A stretch of 64,000 bases of DNA, taken from positions 186,001 to 250,000 of the forward strand of contig NZ_RJVJ01000001.1 of NCBI RefSeq assembly GCF_003751605.1. Direction: 5' to 3'. This stretch comes from Kitasatospora cineracea. Its GTDB lineage: Bacteria; Actinomycetota; Actinomycetes; Streptomycetales; Streptomycetaceae. Shown piece after piece: positions 39,500 to 48,361 of the stretch. Made by a program: the position numbers and the translations under genes. The first letter of the stretch is position 1; each line of letters begins with the position of its first letter. Under the pieces are notes generated by a model that searched no databases, was not told the DNA's origin, and saw only the letters and a program-made list of their open reading frames with translations.

Positions 39500-42400
39500 A
39501 TGGCAAGGACCAACCGATCCGCCCGTGGACCACGGGGGCGGAGCGGCCCGGTCGAGGACGCGACCAGGAGATGGATGGACCGCGGAGTGCGGGGCTACGA
39601 CCGCTACGAGGCTGAGGATCACCTCTCCAAGTTCGAGGCCGAGCTGGAGAAGGCCCGCAAGGAGCGGGACAAGACCATCGAGCACGCCGACGACCTCGCC
39701 TACCAGGTGGAGGTCCTCCGGGCCAAGCTGCACGAGGCCCGCCGGCAGCTCGCCCAGCCGCGCGCCTTCGACTCCGTCTCCGGCCAGGCCGAACAGGTCC
39801 TGCGCAACGCCGAGATGCAGGCCGAGGCGCTGCGCGCGGACGCCGAGCGCGCCGTGCGCGAGTCGCAGGCCGCCACCCAGCGGATGCTGGCCGAGGCCGC
39901 CGAGCGCACCGCCCAGCTGGAGGCCGAGTTCAACGCCCGGCGCCGCCGGCTGGAGGAGGAGCTCGCCGAGTTCCGGGCCGCCGCCGAGCGCCACGTCAAC
40001 GAGAACGTCAACTGGGCGGAGCAGACCCGCGCCGGCACCGAGCAGGAGGCCCAGCGCCTGCTGCAGGAGGCCCGCGCCGAGGCCGACCGGATGATGGCCG
40101 CCGTCCGCGCCGAGGCCGCCGCCCTCGCCGACCAGGCCCGCGCCCAGACCGCCGCCGACGTGGACGCCGCCCGCGGCGAGGCCCAGGCCCAGGCCGAGGC
40201 CGCCCTGCTGCGCGCCCAGACCGACGCCGAGCGCCTGCTGCGCGCCGCCTCCGAGCAGGCCCAGCAGACCGGTGCCCAGGCCGAGGAGCACCGCGCCGCC
40301 GCCCTCGGCGCCGCCCAGCAGCAGCTCGCCGACGCGCACGCCGCCGCCGAGCAGAAGCTGGCCGCCGCCGAGGCCGAGATCACCACCCTCAAGCAGCAGG
40401 CCCGCGCCGACCAGGAGCGTGCCGAGGCCGCCCTGGCCGGCGCCCAGGCCGAGATAGAGCGGCTGCGCGCCGAGGCCCTGGCCGAGACCGAGCGGGCCCG
40501 CGCCGAGGCCGCCCGGATGCGCGAGGAGGCCACCGCCGCCGCCCAGCGCCTGCAGGCCGAGGCCACCAGCGAGGCCGAGCGCAAGGTCGCCGACGGCGCC
40601 GCCGCCAGCGAGCAGCGCTCCGCCACCGCCCGCGCCGAGATCGCCAAGATGGTGGCCGCCGCCACCCGCGAGGCCGAGCTGATCCGCTCCGCCGCCGCCA
40701 CCGTGCAGGCCGAGGCGGACGCCGCCAAGGCCGCCGCCCGCGAGGAGAGCGAGCGCCTGCGCGGCGCCGCCGAGGCGGTCGCGAGCGGGCTGCGCGCCGA
40801 GGCCGAGGCGGAGATCGCCGAGCGCCGGGCCGCCACCGAGGCCGAGGCCGCCCGGCTGCGCGAGGAGGCCGCCGCCGAGGCCGCCCGGATCCGCGCCGAG
40901 GCCGAGGAGGCCGGCCGGGCCGAGGGCGCCAAGGACGCCGCGCTGCGGCTGGCCCGGGCCGCCAAGCAGGCCGAGGAGGTGCTCACCCGGGCGGGCAACG
41001 ACGCCGAGTCCACCCGCGGCGAGGCCGCCGCCGAGGCCGAACGGCTGGTCGAGCACGCCAAGTCCGAGGCCGGCACCCTGCTGGAACAGGCCCGCGAGGC
41101 CGTCGAGCAGGCGCAGAACGCCGCCATGGAGGACGCCGCCTCGATCCGCGAGCAGCTGGAGCGGATGCAGGCCGACGCCGCCCGGGCCCGCGAGCAGGCC
41201 GAGGAGCAGCGCTCCACCGCCGAGGCCGAGGCCGAACGGGTCCGGGCCGAGGCCCGCCGGCAGGCCGCGGTGCAGATCGAGGAGTCCGCGAAGCAGGCCG
41301 AGGAGCTGCTGACCAGCGCCAAGTCCGACGCGGACGCGCTGCGTTCGGGCGCCGGCGAGGAGGTCGAGCGGCTGCGCACCGAGGCCCGCGAGCAGGCCGC
41401 CGCCGTCCAGGGCCGGGCCGAGCAGACCCTGGCCCGGGCCCGCGCCGAGGGCGAGAAGATCACCGCCGCCGCCGAGCAGGCCCGCGCCGAGGAGCTGGCC
41501 GCGGCCGAGGCCGCCGCCGAGGAGACCCGGGCCGCCGCCGAACGGCACGGCGCCGAACTGCGCGAGCAGGCCGCCGCCGCGGCCGCCACCGTCCGGGCCG
41601 AGGCCGACGCCGCCGCCGAGGCGCTGCGGGCCGACACCGCCCAGTGGGCCGAGCAGCACCGCGCCGAGGCCGAGGAGGCCGGCCGGATCCTCCGCGCCGA
41701 CGCCGAGGACGCCGCCCGCGCCGTCGCCCAGCGGGCCGAGGCCGCCGCCGAGGCGCTGCGCGAGGAGGCCGCCGCCGCCCGCGAGGCCGCCCGTGCCGAC
41801 CTGGAGCGCGACCAGGCGCAGGCCGCCGAGAAGCTGGCCGAGGCCGCCGCCGTCCGGGAGGCCGCCGACGGCGAGGCCGAGCAGGTCCGCGAGGCCGCCC
41901 GCACCGAGGCCGCCGCGCTGCGCGAGAGCGCCGCCACCGACGCCGCCCGGGCCCGCGCCGACGCCGAGCAGGACGCCGAGCGGCTGCGCACCGAGGCCGA
42001 GCAGACCCTGGCCGCCGCCCGCGCGGAGGCCGCCGCCCTGGGCACCGAGGCCGCCGCCGACCGGGCCGAGGCGGCCCGGCTGCGCGAGGAGGCCGAGGGC
42101 TACGACCGCGAACTGCGGGCCGCCGCCGAGCGCGAGAGCACCGAACTGCGCGCCACCGCCGAGCGCGAGAGCACCGAACTGCGCGAGCGGGCCGAGCGGG
42201 AGACCACCGAGCAGCGCACGGCCGCCGAGGCGTACGACCGCGAACTGCGGGCCGCCGCCGACCGCGAGACCACCGAGCTGCGCGCCACCGCGGAGCGCGA
42301 GAGCACCGAGCTGCGGGAGAGCGCCGAGGCGTACGACCGCGAGCTGCGGGCGAGCGCCGAGCGGGAGACCGCGGAGCTGCGCGAGCGGGCCGAGCACGCC

Positions 42401-43957
42401 GCCGAGCAGCTGCGGGCGAACGGCGAGGCGCGGGCCGCCGAGCTGGTCGCGGCGGCCGAGCAGGAGGCCGCCGAGGTCCGCCAGTCGGTGGCGGGCATGC
42501 ACGAGAAGGCCACCGGGCAGATCGCCGAGCTGCGGGCCGCGGCCGAGCGGGAGAGCGCCGAGCTGCGCGAGAGCGCCGAGGCGTACGACCGCGAGCTGCG
42601 CGCCACCGCGGAGCGGGAGAGCGCCGAACTGCGGGCCGCGGTCGCGGAGTTCGTGCAGCAGCAGCGGGCCGAGGCGGAGGCCGCCGGGCAGCGCGTGCTG
42701 GCCGAGGCGGAGGAGCTGGCGGCGGCGGCGCTGGCGGAGGCCGAGGACCGGTCGGCCGCGCTGCGGTCGGACGCCGAGGAGTACGCGCTGGCGACCCGGA
42801 CACTGGCGGAGGACTTCGACGCGGACATCCGCGCCCGGGCCGAGTCCTTCGACCGGGAGACCCGGGAGGCCGCCGAGGCGTACGACAAGGCGACCCGCGA
42901 GCAGGCGAAGTCGGTGCTGGAGAAGGCGTTCGCGGACGCCGAGCAGCTCGGCGAGGAGGCCCAGGCGGAGGCGCTGGCGGTGGCCGCGGCCGCCGAGGAG
43001 CAGTCCGACGCGATGGTGTCGGCGGCCCGCCAGGAGGCGGAGCGGCTGCGCGCCGAGGCCGAGGCGCGGGGCAAGTCCGCGGTGGAGAAGGCCCGTTCGG
43101 ACGCGGACGCGCTGCTCTCGGAGGCCCGGCGGGACTCCACGGCGATCCGCGAGCGGGCCGAGGAGCTGCGCGAGCGCACCGACGCCGAGATCGAGGCGCT
43201 GCACGAGCGGGCCCGCAAGGAGAACGCGCAGGCGATGAAGTCCGCCGGCGAGCGGGTGGACGCGCTGGTGACGGCGGCCCAGGAGCAGCTGACCGAGGCC
43301 GAGGAGCAGGCGCAGGCGCAGGTCGCGGAGGCCGAGGAGCGGGCGGCGGAGCTGATCGCGGCGGCCGAGTCCCGGGTGTCCGAGCTGACGTCGGAGGCGT
43401 CCGCGGAGGCGGGCCGGGTGCGGATCTCCGCGGTGCGCAAGGCCGAGACGCTGCTCAAGGAGGCCGAGAACAAGCTGGCCGACTCCACCACCCGGGCCGA
43501 GGCGCTGATCATCAAGGCGGAGGCGAAGCTCAAGGCCGCCGAGATGGAGTCCGAGGAGCAGTTGGAGGCGGCGGCCGACGAGGCCGCGTCCCGGCTCAAG
43601 CGCGCCGACGAGGAGGCCGAGAAGCGGATCCGCCGGGCCGGTTCGGACGCCGAGGAGCAGCTGCGGCTGGCCGCGGAGGAGAGCGAGCGGATCCTCGCCG
43701 AGGCGAAGTCCGAGGCCAAGCGCGTGACCGACGAGGGCCAGCGGGAGTTGGACGAGCTGGTCCGTCGGCGCAAGGACATCAACACCGAGATCTCTCGGGT
43801 CCAGGACGTGCTGTCGGCGTTGGAGGCGTTCGAGGCGCCCGCCGCGTCGGCCCACAGCAACGGGGGAAGCAAGAAGGACGGAGGGCCCAAGGCAGGTGCC
43901 GGAGTGGGCTCTCCGCGGTCGGGAGGCAATCGCTCCGGGGGCGCGCCACCCGATTGA
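39500..43957 (+). CDS. scy: Scy, long coiled-coil polarity/tip-organising protein
   Basis: A cytoskeletal scaffold of the hyphal tip polarisome in Streptomyces that works with DivIVA and FilP. The 1485-residue product is almost wholly Ala/Glu/Arg coiled coil. The N-terminal region (YDRYEAEDHLSKFEAELEKA; HADDLAYQVEVLRAKLHEAR) is heptad-like and matches the recalled Scy N-terminus; most of the rest is longer-period repeats, with a regular 11-residue array at residues 865-1047. The C-terminus ends with RRKDINTEISRVQDVLSALE and a short disordered Gly/Ser tail. It is longer than the S. coelicolor protein (about 1326). Start uncertain: ATG 39500 has GGAG upstream, but GTG 39587 (VRGYDRYEAED) fits the family better. 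filP follows, as in S. coelicolor. Confidence 0.93.
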   Translation: MARTNRSARGPRGRSGPVEDATRRWMDRGVRGYDRYEAEDHLSKFEAELEKARKERDKTIEHADDLAYQVEVLRAKLHEARRQLAQPRAFDSVSGQAEQVLRNAEMQAEALRADAERAVRESQAATQRMLAEAAERTAQLEAEFNARRRRLEEELAEFRAAAERHVNENVNWAEQTRAGTEQEAQRLLQEARAEADRMMAAVRAEAAALADQARAQTAADVDAARGEAQAQAEAALLRAQTDAERLLRAASEQAQQTGAQAEEHRAAALGAAQQQLADAHAAAEQKLAAAEAEITTLKQQARADQERAEAALAGAQAEIERLRAEALAETERARAEAARMREEATAAAQRLQAEATSEAERKVADGAAASEQRSATARAEIAKMVAAATREAELIRSAAATVQAEADAAKAAAREESERLRGAAEAVASGLRAEAEAEIAERRAATEAEAARLREEAAAEAARIRAEAEEAGRAEGAKDAALRLARAAKQAEEVLTRAGNDAESTRGEAAAEAERLVEHAKSEAGTLLEQAREAVEQAQNAAMEDAASIREQLERMQADAARAREQAEEQRSTAEAEAERVRAEARRQAAVQIEESAKQAEELLTSAKSDADALRSGAGEEVERLRTEAREQAAAVQGRAEQTLARARAEGEKITAAAEQARAEELAAAEAAAEETRAAAERHGAELREQAAAAAATVRAEADAAAEALRADTAQWAEQHRAEAEEAGRILRADAEDAARAVAQRAEAAAEALREEAAAAREAARADLERDQAQAAEKLAEAAAVREAADGEAEQVREAARTEAAALRESAATDAARARADAEQDAERLRTEAEQTLAAARAEAAALGTEAAADRAEAARLREEAEGYDRELRAAAERESTELRATAERESTELRERAERETTEQRTAAEAYDRELRAAADRETTELRATAERESTELRESAEAYDRELRASAERETAELRERAEHAAEQLRANGEARAAELVAAAEQEAAEVRQSVAGMHEKATGQIAELRAAAERESAELRESAEAYDRELRATAERESAELRAAVAEFVQQQRAEAEAAGQRVLAEAEELAAAALAEAEDRSAALRSDAEEYALATRTLAEDFDADIRARAESFDRETREAAEAYDKATREQAKSVLEKAFADAEQLGEEAQAEALAVAAAAEEQSDAMVSAARQEAERLRAEAEARGKSAVEKARSDADALLSEARRDSTAIRERAEELRERTDAEIEALHERARKENAQAMKSAGERVDALVTAAQEQLTEAEEQAQAQVAEAEERAAELIAAAESRVSELTSEASAEAGRVRISAVRKAETLLKEAENKLADSTTRAEALIIKAEAKLKAAEMESEEQLEAAADEAASRLKRADEEAEKRIRRAGSDAEEQLRLAAEESERILAEAKSEAKRVTDEGQRELDELVRRRKDINTEISRVQDVLSALEAFEAPAASAHSNGGSKKDGGPKAGAGVGSPRSGGNRSGGAPPD
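42092..42640 (+). repeat. Hendecad-encoding 33-bp repeat array inside scy
   Basis: Twelve successive 11-residue units such as AEAYDRELRAA, AERESTELRAT and AERETAELRER (codons 865-996), an 18-residue interruption (VAGMHEKATGQIAELRAA), then three more units. Three neighbouring units also recur as a 99-bp super-repeat (AEAYDRELRA + two AERE units). At DNA level the copies are near-identical, so units may be gained or lost by recombination. Confidence 0.85.
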
Positions 43958-44065
43958 GCGGACATTGTCCGCGAACCGACGGCGTTTCGCCGTTGACACT
44001 CCGGTACCGTGTCAGGATTCCCTCAACCATCTCAGCGGTTTGACGACAGGAAGCCCAGAAATCCC

Positions 44066-44995
44066 ATGAGCGACAGTCACTCCCCGCACGGCTTCGACCT
44101 GGTACGCCGTGGGTACGAGCGCGCCCAGGTCGACGAGCGGATCGCCAAGCTGGTGGCCGACCGGGACAGCGCGCTCTCCCGGATCAGCGCACTGGAGAAG
44201 CGCATCGAGGAACTCCACCTGGAGACCCAGACGGCCCAGGCCGCGGTCACCGACGCGGAGCCCTCGTACGCCGGCCTCGGTGCCCGCGTCGAGAAGATCC
44301 TCCGCCTCGCCGAGGAGGAGGCCAAGGACCTGCGCGACGAGGCGCACCGCGCCGCCGAGCAGCACCGCGAGCTGGCCGAGGCCGCCGCGCAGCAGGTCCG
44401 CACCGAGGCCGAGAACTACGCCAAGGACCGCAAGGCCAAGGCGGAGGACGAGGGCCTGCGGATCGTCGACAAGGCCAAGTCGGACGCGGCGCAGCTGCGG
44501 GCCGAGGCCAACAAGGACGCGCAGAACAAGCGCGAGGAGGCGGACGCCCTCTTCGAGGAGACCCGCACCAAGGCCGCCCAGGCCGCCCTGGAGTTCGAGA
44601 CCAACCTGGCCAAGCGCCGGGAGCAGTCCGAGCGCGACCTGGCGGCCCGTCAGGCCAAGGCGGAGAAGCGCCTCGCCGAGATCGAGCACCGGGCGGAGCA
44701 GCTGCGCCTGGAGGCCGAGAAGCTGCGCACCGACGCGGAGCGCCGCTCCCGGCAGACCATCGAGACGGCGCAGCGCCAGGCCGAGGACATCGTGGCCGAC
44801 GCCAACGCGAAGGCCGACCGGGTCCGCAGCGAGTCGGAGCGCGAGCTGGCGGCGCTCACCAACCGCCGCGACTCGATCAACGCCCAGCTGACCAACGTGC
44901 GCGAGATGCTGGCCACGCTGACCGGTGCGGCGGTCGCGGCGGCCTCCCAGCCGACCGACGACTCGCTGGGCGTGCCGGCGCAGCAGTCGCGCTGA
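44066..44995 (+). CDS. filP: FilP, intermediate-filament-like coiled-coil protein
   Basis: Forms a filamentous network that gives hyphal tips rigidity and interacts with Scy and DivIVA. The 309-residue protein starts MSDSHSPHGFDLVRRGYERA; AQVDERIAKLVADRDSALSR and the long rod (EPSYAGLGARVEKILRLAEE ... NRRDSINAQLTNVREMLATL) agree with the recalled S. coelicolor sequence almost throughout. An ATG 19 codons upstream is in frame but has no ribosome site; the chosen ATG has AGGAAG about 13 bases before. A TTGACA at 43993-43998 and a hairpin ACGGCG-TTT-CGCCGT just before it suggest scy ends and filP starts its own transcript here. Confidence 0.95.
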   Translation: MSDSHSPHGFDLVRRGYERAQVDERIAKLVADRDSALSRISALEKRIEELHLETQTAQAAVTDAEPSYAGLGARVEKILRLAEEEAKDLRDEAHRAAEQHRELAEAAAQQVRTEAENYAKDRKAKAEDEGLRIVDKAKSDAAQLRAEANKDAQNKREEADALFEETRTKAAQAALEFETNLAKRREQSERDLAARQAKAEKRLAEIEHRAEQLRLEAEKLRTDAERRSRQTIETAQRQAEDIVADANAKADRVRSESERELAALTNRRDSINAQLTNVREMLATLTGAAVAAASQPTDDSLGVPAQQSR

Positions 44996-45030
44996 CACCC
45001 TGTCCGGACACCGCTGAAGTCCAGAACGGC

Positions 45031-45068
45031 CCGAGGGGGCCCGGAGCTCGTGCTCCGGGCCCCCTCGG
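45031..45068. terminator. Bidirectional terminator filP / hydrolase
   Basis: A perfect 17-bp stem CCGAGGGGGCCCGGAGC and complement with loop TCGT between two convergent genes. Confidence 0.85.
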
Positions 45069-45089
45069 CGCGTTCCGGCGGCCGTGCGG

Positions 45090-45881
45090 CTACTTGACCC
45101 GCTTGAGCAGGGCCCGGACGGCGGTGTTGAAGGTCTCGGGGGCCTCCAGCGAGGAGAGGTGGCCGACCGCCGGGATGACGGTCAGTTCGGCGTCGGAGAG
45201 CGCCTCGGCCATCATCCGGGCCTCGCTGAGCGGGGTGACGGTGTCGAGTTCGCCGACGATGACCGCGGCGGGGACGTCCAGGGCGGCCAGTTCGTCCAGC
45301 GAGTCGGGGCGGGCGGCCATCGCGCGCTGCGCCCAGGCGACCGCGGCCGGGTCGGCCTCGGCGATCATCCGCCGTACCGCGTCGGTGAGTTCGGGGTCGG
45401 TGCCGGGGGCGAGCAGCTTCTCCGCCGTCTGCTCCTCGATGAGCAGTTCGACGCTACCGCGCTCCAGGACGGCGGCGGCGATCCGCTCCCGGTTGGCGCG
45501 GGCGGCGTCGGTGTCGGTGGTGGCCTTGGTGTCGGCGAGGACGAGTCCGGCCAGCCGGCCGGGGTGGCGGCGGGCGAAGGCCATCGCCACGTAACCGCCC
45601 ATCGACAGGCCGGCCAGGACGGCCCGTTCGACGCCGAGCGCGTCCAGCAGGTCGGCCAGGTCGTCGGCGGCGGTGTCCAGCGACGGGGGCAGGTCGCCGA
45701 GCGGGGCGGTGCCGAAGCCGCGCTGGTCCGGCGCGATCACCCGGGCGTCGTCCCCGGCCGGGCCGGGGACGCGCTCCAGTTGGACCTCCCACATCCGCGC
45801 GGGGAGCGGGAAGGCGTGCAGCAGGACGAGCGGGGTGCCGGTGCCGTTCTCGCGGACGGCCGGCGCGCTGGACGAGGTCAT
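45090..45881 (-). CDS. Alpha/beta-fold hydrolase
   Basis: A 263-residue hydrolase. Oxyanion segment is LVLLHAFPLPARMWE, nucleophile Ser93 in LAGLSMGGYVAMAFARR, acid Asp in VGELDTVTPLSEARMM, and His in PAVGHLSSLEAPETFN. Substrate is unknown; the family covers esterases, lactonases and 3-oxoadipate enol-lactonase-like enzymes. The ATG lies 6 bases after TACGGT with no ribosome site, again leaderless-like. It is divergent from the ABC transporter. Confidence 0.9.
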   Translation of the reverse strand: MTSSSAPAVRENGTGTPLVLLHAFPLPARMWEVQLERVPGPAGDDARVIAPDQRGFGTAPLGDLPPSLDTAADDLADLLDALGVERAVLAGLSMGGYVAMAFARRHPGRLAGLVLADTKATTDTDAARANRERIAAAVLERGSVELLIEEQTAEKLLAPGTDPELTDAVRRMIAEADPAAVAWAQRAMAARPDSLDELAALDVPAAVIVGELDTVTPLSEARMMAEALSDAELTVIPAVGHLSSLEAPETFNTAVRALLKRVK

Positions 45882-45922
45882 GGTTCCACCGTAGGGCCCG
45901 CCGGGCACGCCCCGGACGCAGG

Positions 45923-45952
45923 TTGTCCGATTCATCCGCTTTTTGCCATAAC
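45923..45952 (+). promoter_or_regulatory. Promoter of the ABC transporter operon
   Basis: TTGTCC and CATAAC separated by 18 bases, in a locally T-rich stretch (CGCTTTTTGCC), 25 bases before the ABC ATPase start. AAGGAG follows as ribosome site. Confidence 0.5.
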
Positions 45953-45977
45953 CTGGCTCCAGACCAAGGAGCGGCAG

Positions 45978-46955
45978 ATGATCGAGTTGCACCACCTGAC
46001 GAAGCGTTATGGCGACAAGTTGGCCGTCGACGATCTGAGCTTCCGGATCCCGGAGGGCGTGGTGACCGGCTTCCTCGGACCGAACGGCGCCGGCAAGTCC
46101 ACCACCATGCGCATGATCCTCGACCTCGACCACCCGACCGGCGGCGAGGTCACCATCAACGGCAGGCACTACTCCGGGATCCAGGACCCGCTGCGGCAGA
46201 TCGGCGCCCTGCTGGAGGCCAAGGCCGTGCACCCCGGCCGCACCGCGTACGACCACCTGCTCTGGCTGGCCCAGTCCAACCGGGTGCCGCGCGGCCGGGT
46301 CGACGAGGTGCTCGACCTGGTCGGCCTGACCGCGGTGGCCAGGAAGCGCGCCCGCGGCTTCTCGCTCGGCATGGGCCAGCGCCTGGGCATCGCCTCCGCG
46401 CTGCTGGCCGACCCGCAGACCCTGATGTTCGACGAGCCGGTGAACGGCCTCGACCCCGAGGGCATCCTGTGGATCCGCAACCTGATGAAGCGCCTGGCCT
46501 CCGAGGGCCGCACCGTCTTCGTCTCCTCCCACCTGATGAGCGAGATGGCACTGACCGCCGACCACCTGGTGGTGATCGGCCGCGGCCGGCTGCTCGCCGA
46601 CCTCCCGATGGCCGAGTTCATCAAGCGCAACTCCCGCTCCGCGGTCCGCCTGCGCACCCCCCACCAGGAACAGCTGCTGAACGCCCTGCACGGCGCCGGC
46701 CTGCGGGCCGAGAGCGGCCCCGACGGCTCCTGGGAGGTGGTCGACGGCGACCCGGCCTTCCTCGGCGACCTGGCCGCCGCGCACGGCGTCACCCTGCACG
46801 AGCTGAGCCCGCAGCAGGCGTCGCTGGAGGAGGCGTTCATGCAGATGACCGCGGGTTCGGTGGAGTACCACATGGGAGCCGGGGCGACCCCCGGGCAGCC
46901 GCCCGCCGCCTGGGGCGAGGGCTGGAACGAGCGCAAGCCCGGAAAGGAGAGCTGA
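45978..46955 (+). CDS. ABC transporter ATP-binding protein (DrrA/CcmA-like)
   Basis: A 325-residue ATPase. Walker A is FLGPNGAGKSTTMRMILDLD, signature FSLGMGQRLGIASALLADPQ, Walker B TLMFDEPVNGLDPEGILW, and H-loop FVSSHLMSEM. The C-terminal extension (residues 215-325) is of the multidrug/ABC-2 type. It pairs with the permease one base after its stop. Likely exports a lipid, peptide or drug; substrate unknown. Confidence 0.93.
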   Translation: MIELHHLTKRYGDKLAVDDLSFRIPEGVVTGFLGPNGAGKSTTMRMILDLDHPTGGEVTINGRHYSGIQDPLRQIGALLEAKAVHPGRTAYDHLLWLAQSNRVPRGRVDEVLDLVGLTAVARKRARGFSLGMGQRLGIASALLADPQTLMFDEPVNGLDPEGILWIRNLMKRLASEGRTVFVSSHLMSEMALTADHLVVIGRGRLLADLPMAEFIKRNSRSAVRLRTPHQEQLLNALHGAGLRAESGPDGSWEVVDGDPAFLGDLAAAHGVTLHELSPQQASLEEAFMQMTAGSVEYHMGAGATPGQPPAAWGEGWNERKPGKES

Positions 46956-46956
46956 G

Positions 46957-47724
46957 ATGGCCGCGTTCCCCGCCGTCGCCCAGTCCGAGTGGACCAAGAT
47001 CCGCAGCGTCCGCTCCACCGTCTGGTCGCTGGTCTCAGTCTTCCTGATCACCGCCGCGCTGGGCCTGGCGATCAGCCTGGTCGCCCGGAACAACGCGTCG
47101 GACTTCACCCAGGACGGCGTGCCCTTCGACGCCACCGCCGTCTCGTTCATCGGCGTCGGCTTCGGCCGGCTCGCCATCGTGGTGTTCGGCGTGCTGGCCG
47201 TCGGCAACGAGTACAGCAGCGGCATGATCCGGGTCTCGCTGGCCGCCGTCCCGCAGCGCGGCACCCTGCTGGCCGCCAAGACCGCCGTGCTGGGCGCCCT
47301 GGCGCTGGCCGCCTCGCTGGTGACGGTGTTCATCACCTTCTTCCTCGGCCAGGCCGCGCTCGGCAGCGGGCTGTCCACCTCGCTGGGCTCGGACAACGTG
47401 CTGCGGGCGGTGTTCGGCACCGCGCTCTACCTGACCCTGCTGTGCCTGCTCTCGGCCGGCGTCACGGTGATGGTGCGCCACCAGATCCTGGCGCTGGCGA
47501 TCCTGGTGCCGTTCATCCTGCTGGTCTCGCCGATCCTGTCGATCGTCCCCGTGGTGAAGAACGCCGTCCACTACTTCCCGGACCAGGCGGGCTCGGCCGT
47601 CACCCAGGTCTTCCCGACCGACGACCTGCCGTACGGGCCGTGGGCCGGCCTGCTGATCTGCGCGGCCTGGACGGCGGCCGCGCTGCTCGGCGGCTACCTG
47701 GTGCTGAGGAAGCGCGACGCCTGA
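46957..47724 (+). CDS. ABC-2-type transporter permease
   Basis: A 255-residue membrane protein with about six hydrophobic segments: TVWSLVSVFLITAALGLAIS, GFGRLAIVVFGVLAVGNEYS, LGALALAASLVTVFITFFLG, TALYLTLLCLLSAGVTVMVR, ALAILVPFILLVSPILSIVP and GLLICAAWTAAALLGGYLVL. It begins AAFPAVAQSEWTKIRSVRST, the usual coupling start of these permeases. It overlaps the ATPase transcript and ends convergent to a small zinc protein, 14 bases apart. Confidence 0.92.
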   Translation: MAAFPAVAQSEWTKIRSVRSTVWSLVSVFLITAALGLAISLVARNNASDFTQDGVPFDATAVSFIGVGFGRLAIVVFGVLAVGNEYSSGMIRVSLAAVPQRGTLLAAKTAVLGALALAASLVTVFITFFLGQAALGSGLSTSLGSDNVLRAVFGTALYLTLLCLLSAGVTVMVRHQILALAILVPFILLVSPILSIVPVVKNAVHYFPDQAGSAVTQVFPTDDLPYGPWAGLLICAAWTAAALLGGYLVLRKRDA

Positions 47725-47738
47725 GGCCCCGTCAGCCG

Positions 47739-48050
47739 TCAGTACTTCGGAGCGCCGCGGCCCCGCAGCACGTTGGAGCCGCGGCGCTCCCGCGCTCCCC
47801 AGCAGGCCCGGTGCCAGTGCCGCCGGTCGTCGACGCCGCCGTGGTCGGGCCAGGCCACCACGTGGCCGACGCCGGGCGGGATCTCCTGGTCGCAGCCGGG
47901 GCACCGGTAGTGCCGCCCGGCGGTGCCGGCCACGGTCTGCACCACCCAGTCCTCGCCCCGGTACTCCTCCACCCGGCGCAGCGAACTCCCCATCGGCGCA
48001 CCGCTGCCGCGGTCCTCGGGCTTGTCGATCCGGTTGCGGCGGGGTGACAC
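47739..48050 (-). CDS. Small Cys/His zinc-binding protein
   Basis: A 103-residue protein with a probable zinc site Cys50-x2-Cys53 (YRCPGCDQEIPPG), then His70/His78/His80 and Cys83 (HWHRACWGAR), a treble-clef-like arrangement. The N-terminus is basic (SPRRNRIDKPEDRG). Function unknown; homologues in Streptomyces were often called ATP/GTP-binding protein, but no P-loop is present. The GTG has GGGAG 5 bases upstream. It could bind nucleic acid. Confidence 0.75.
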   Translation of the reverse strand: MSPRRNRIDKPEDRGSGAPMGSSLRRVEEYRGEDWVVQTVAGTAGRHYRCPGCDQEIPPGVGHVVAWPDHGGVDDRRHWHRACWGARERRGSNVLRGRGAPKY

Positions 48051-48361
48051 GGGACTCCCTCTCTCGGCACGGTGTCCCTCCAGGGTACGGGCCGCACCGG
48101 GCCCGCGGGGCGGGAGCGCCCCGCCGTCCGGCGGTGACCACCGGGCCCTGCGCCGCGTTGTACCCCGGGGGCCGCCGGCCGTCCCGCGGGCCCCGTCCGC
48201 CCCATTAGCACGGGCGGTGGGCGGTCGCCGGCGTTTCGGCGGTAATCCACCCTTTCCTCGGGGAAATCGCGGGTTCGGCGTGCCATTGGCACATGACATG
48301 GGTTACTCACGTGGTGACACGGCGGGGCCGCGACCCTGCGCGGTACCGATGGAGGCACCCG

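Noticed and set aside
39353..43999. A 1548-codon open frame on the minus strand opposite scy, rich in Leu/Gly
   Set aside because: It mirrors the Ala/Glu/Arg codons of scy, has no ribosome site and no recognisable domain; scy on the plus strand is a known family.
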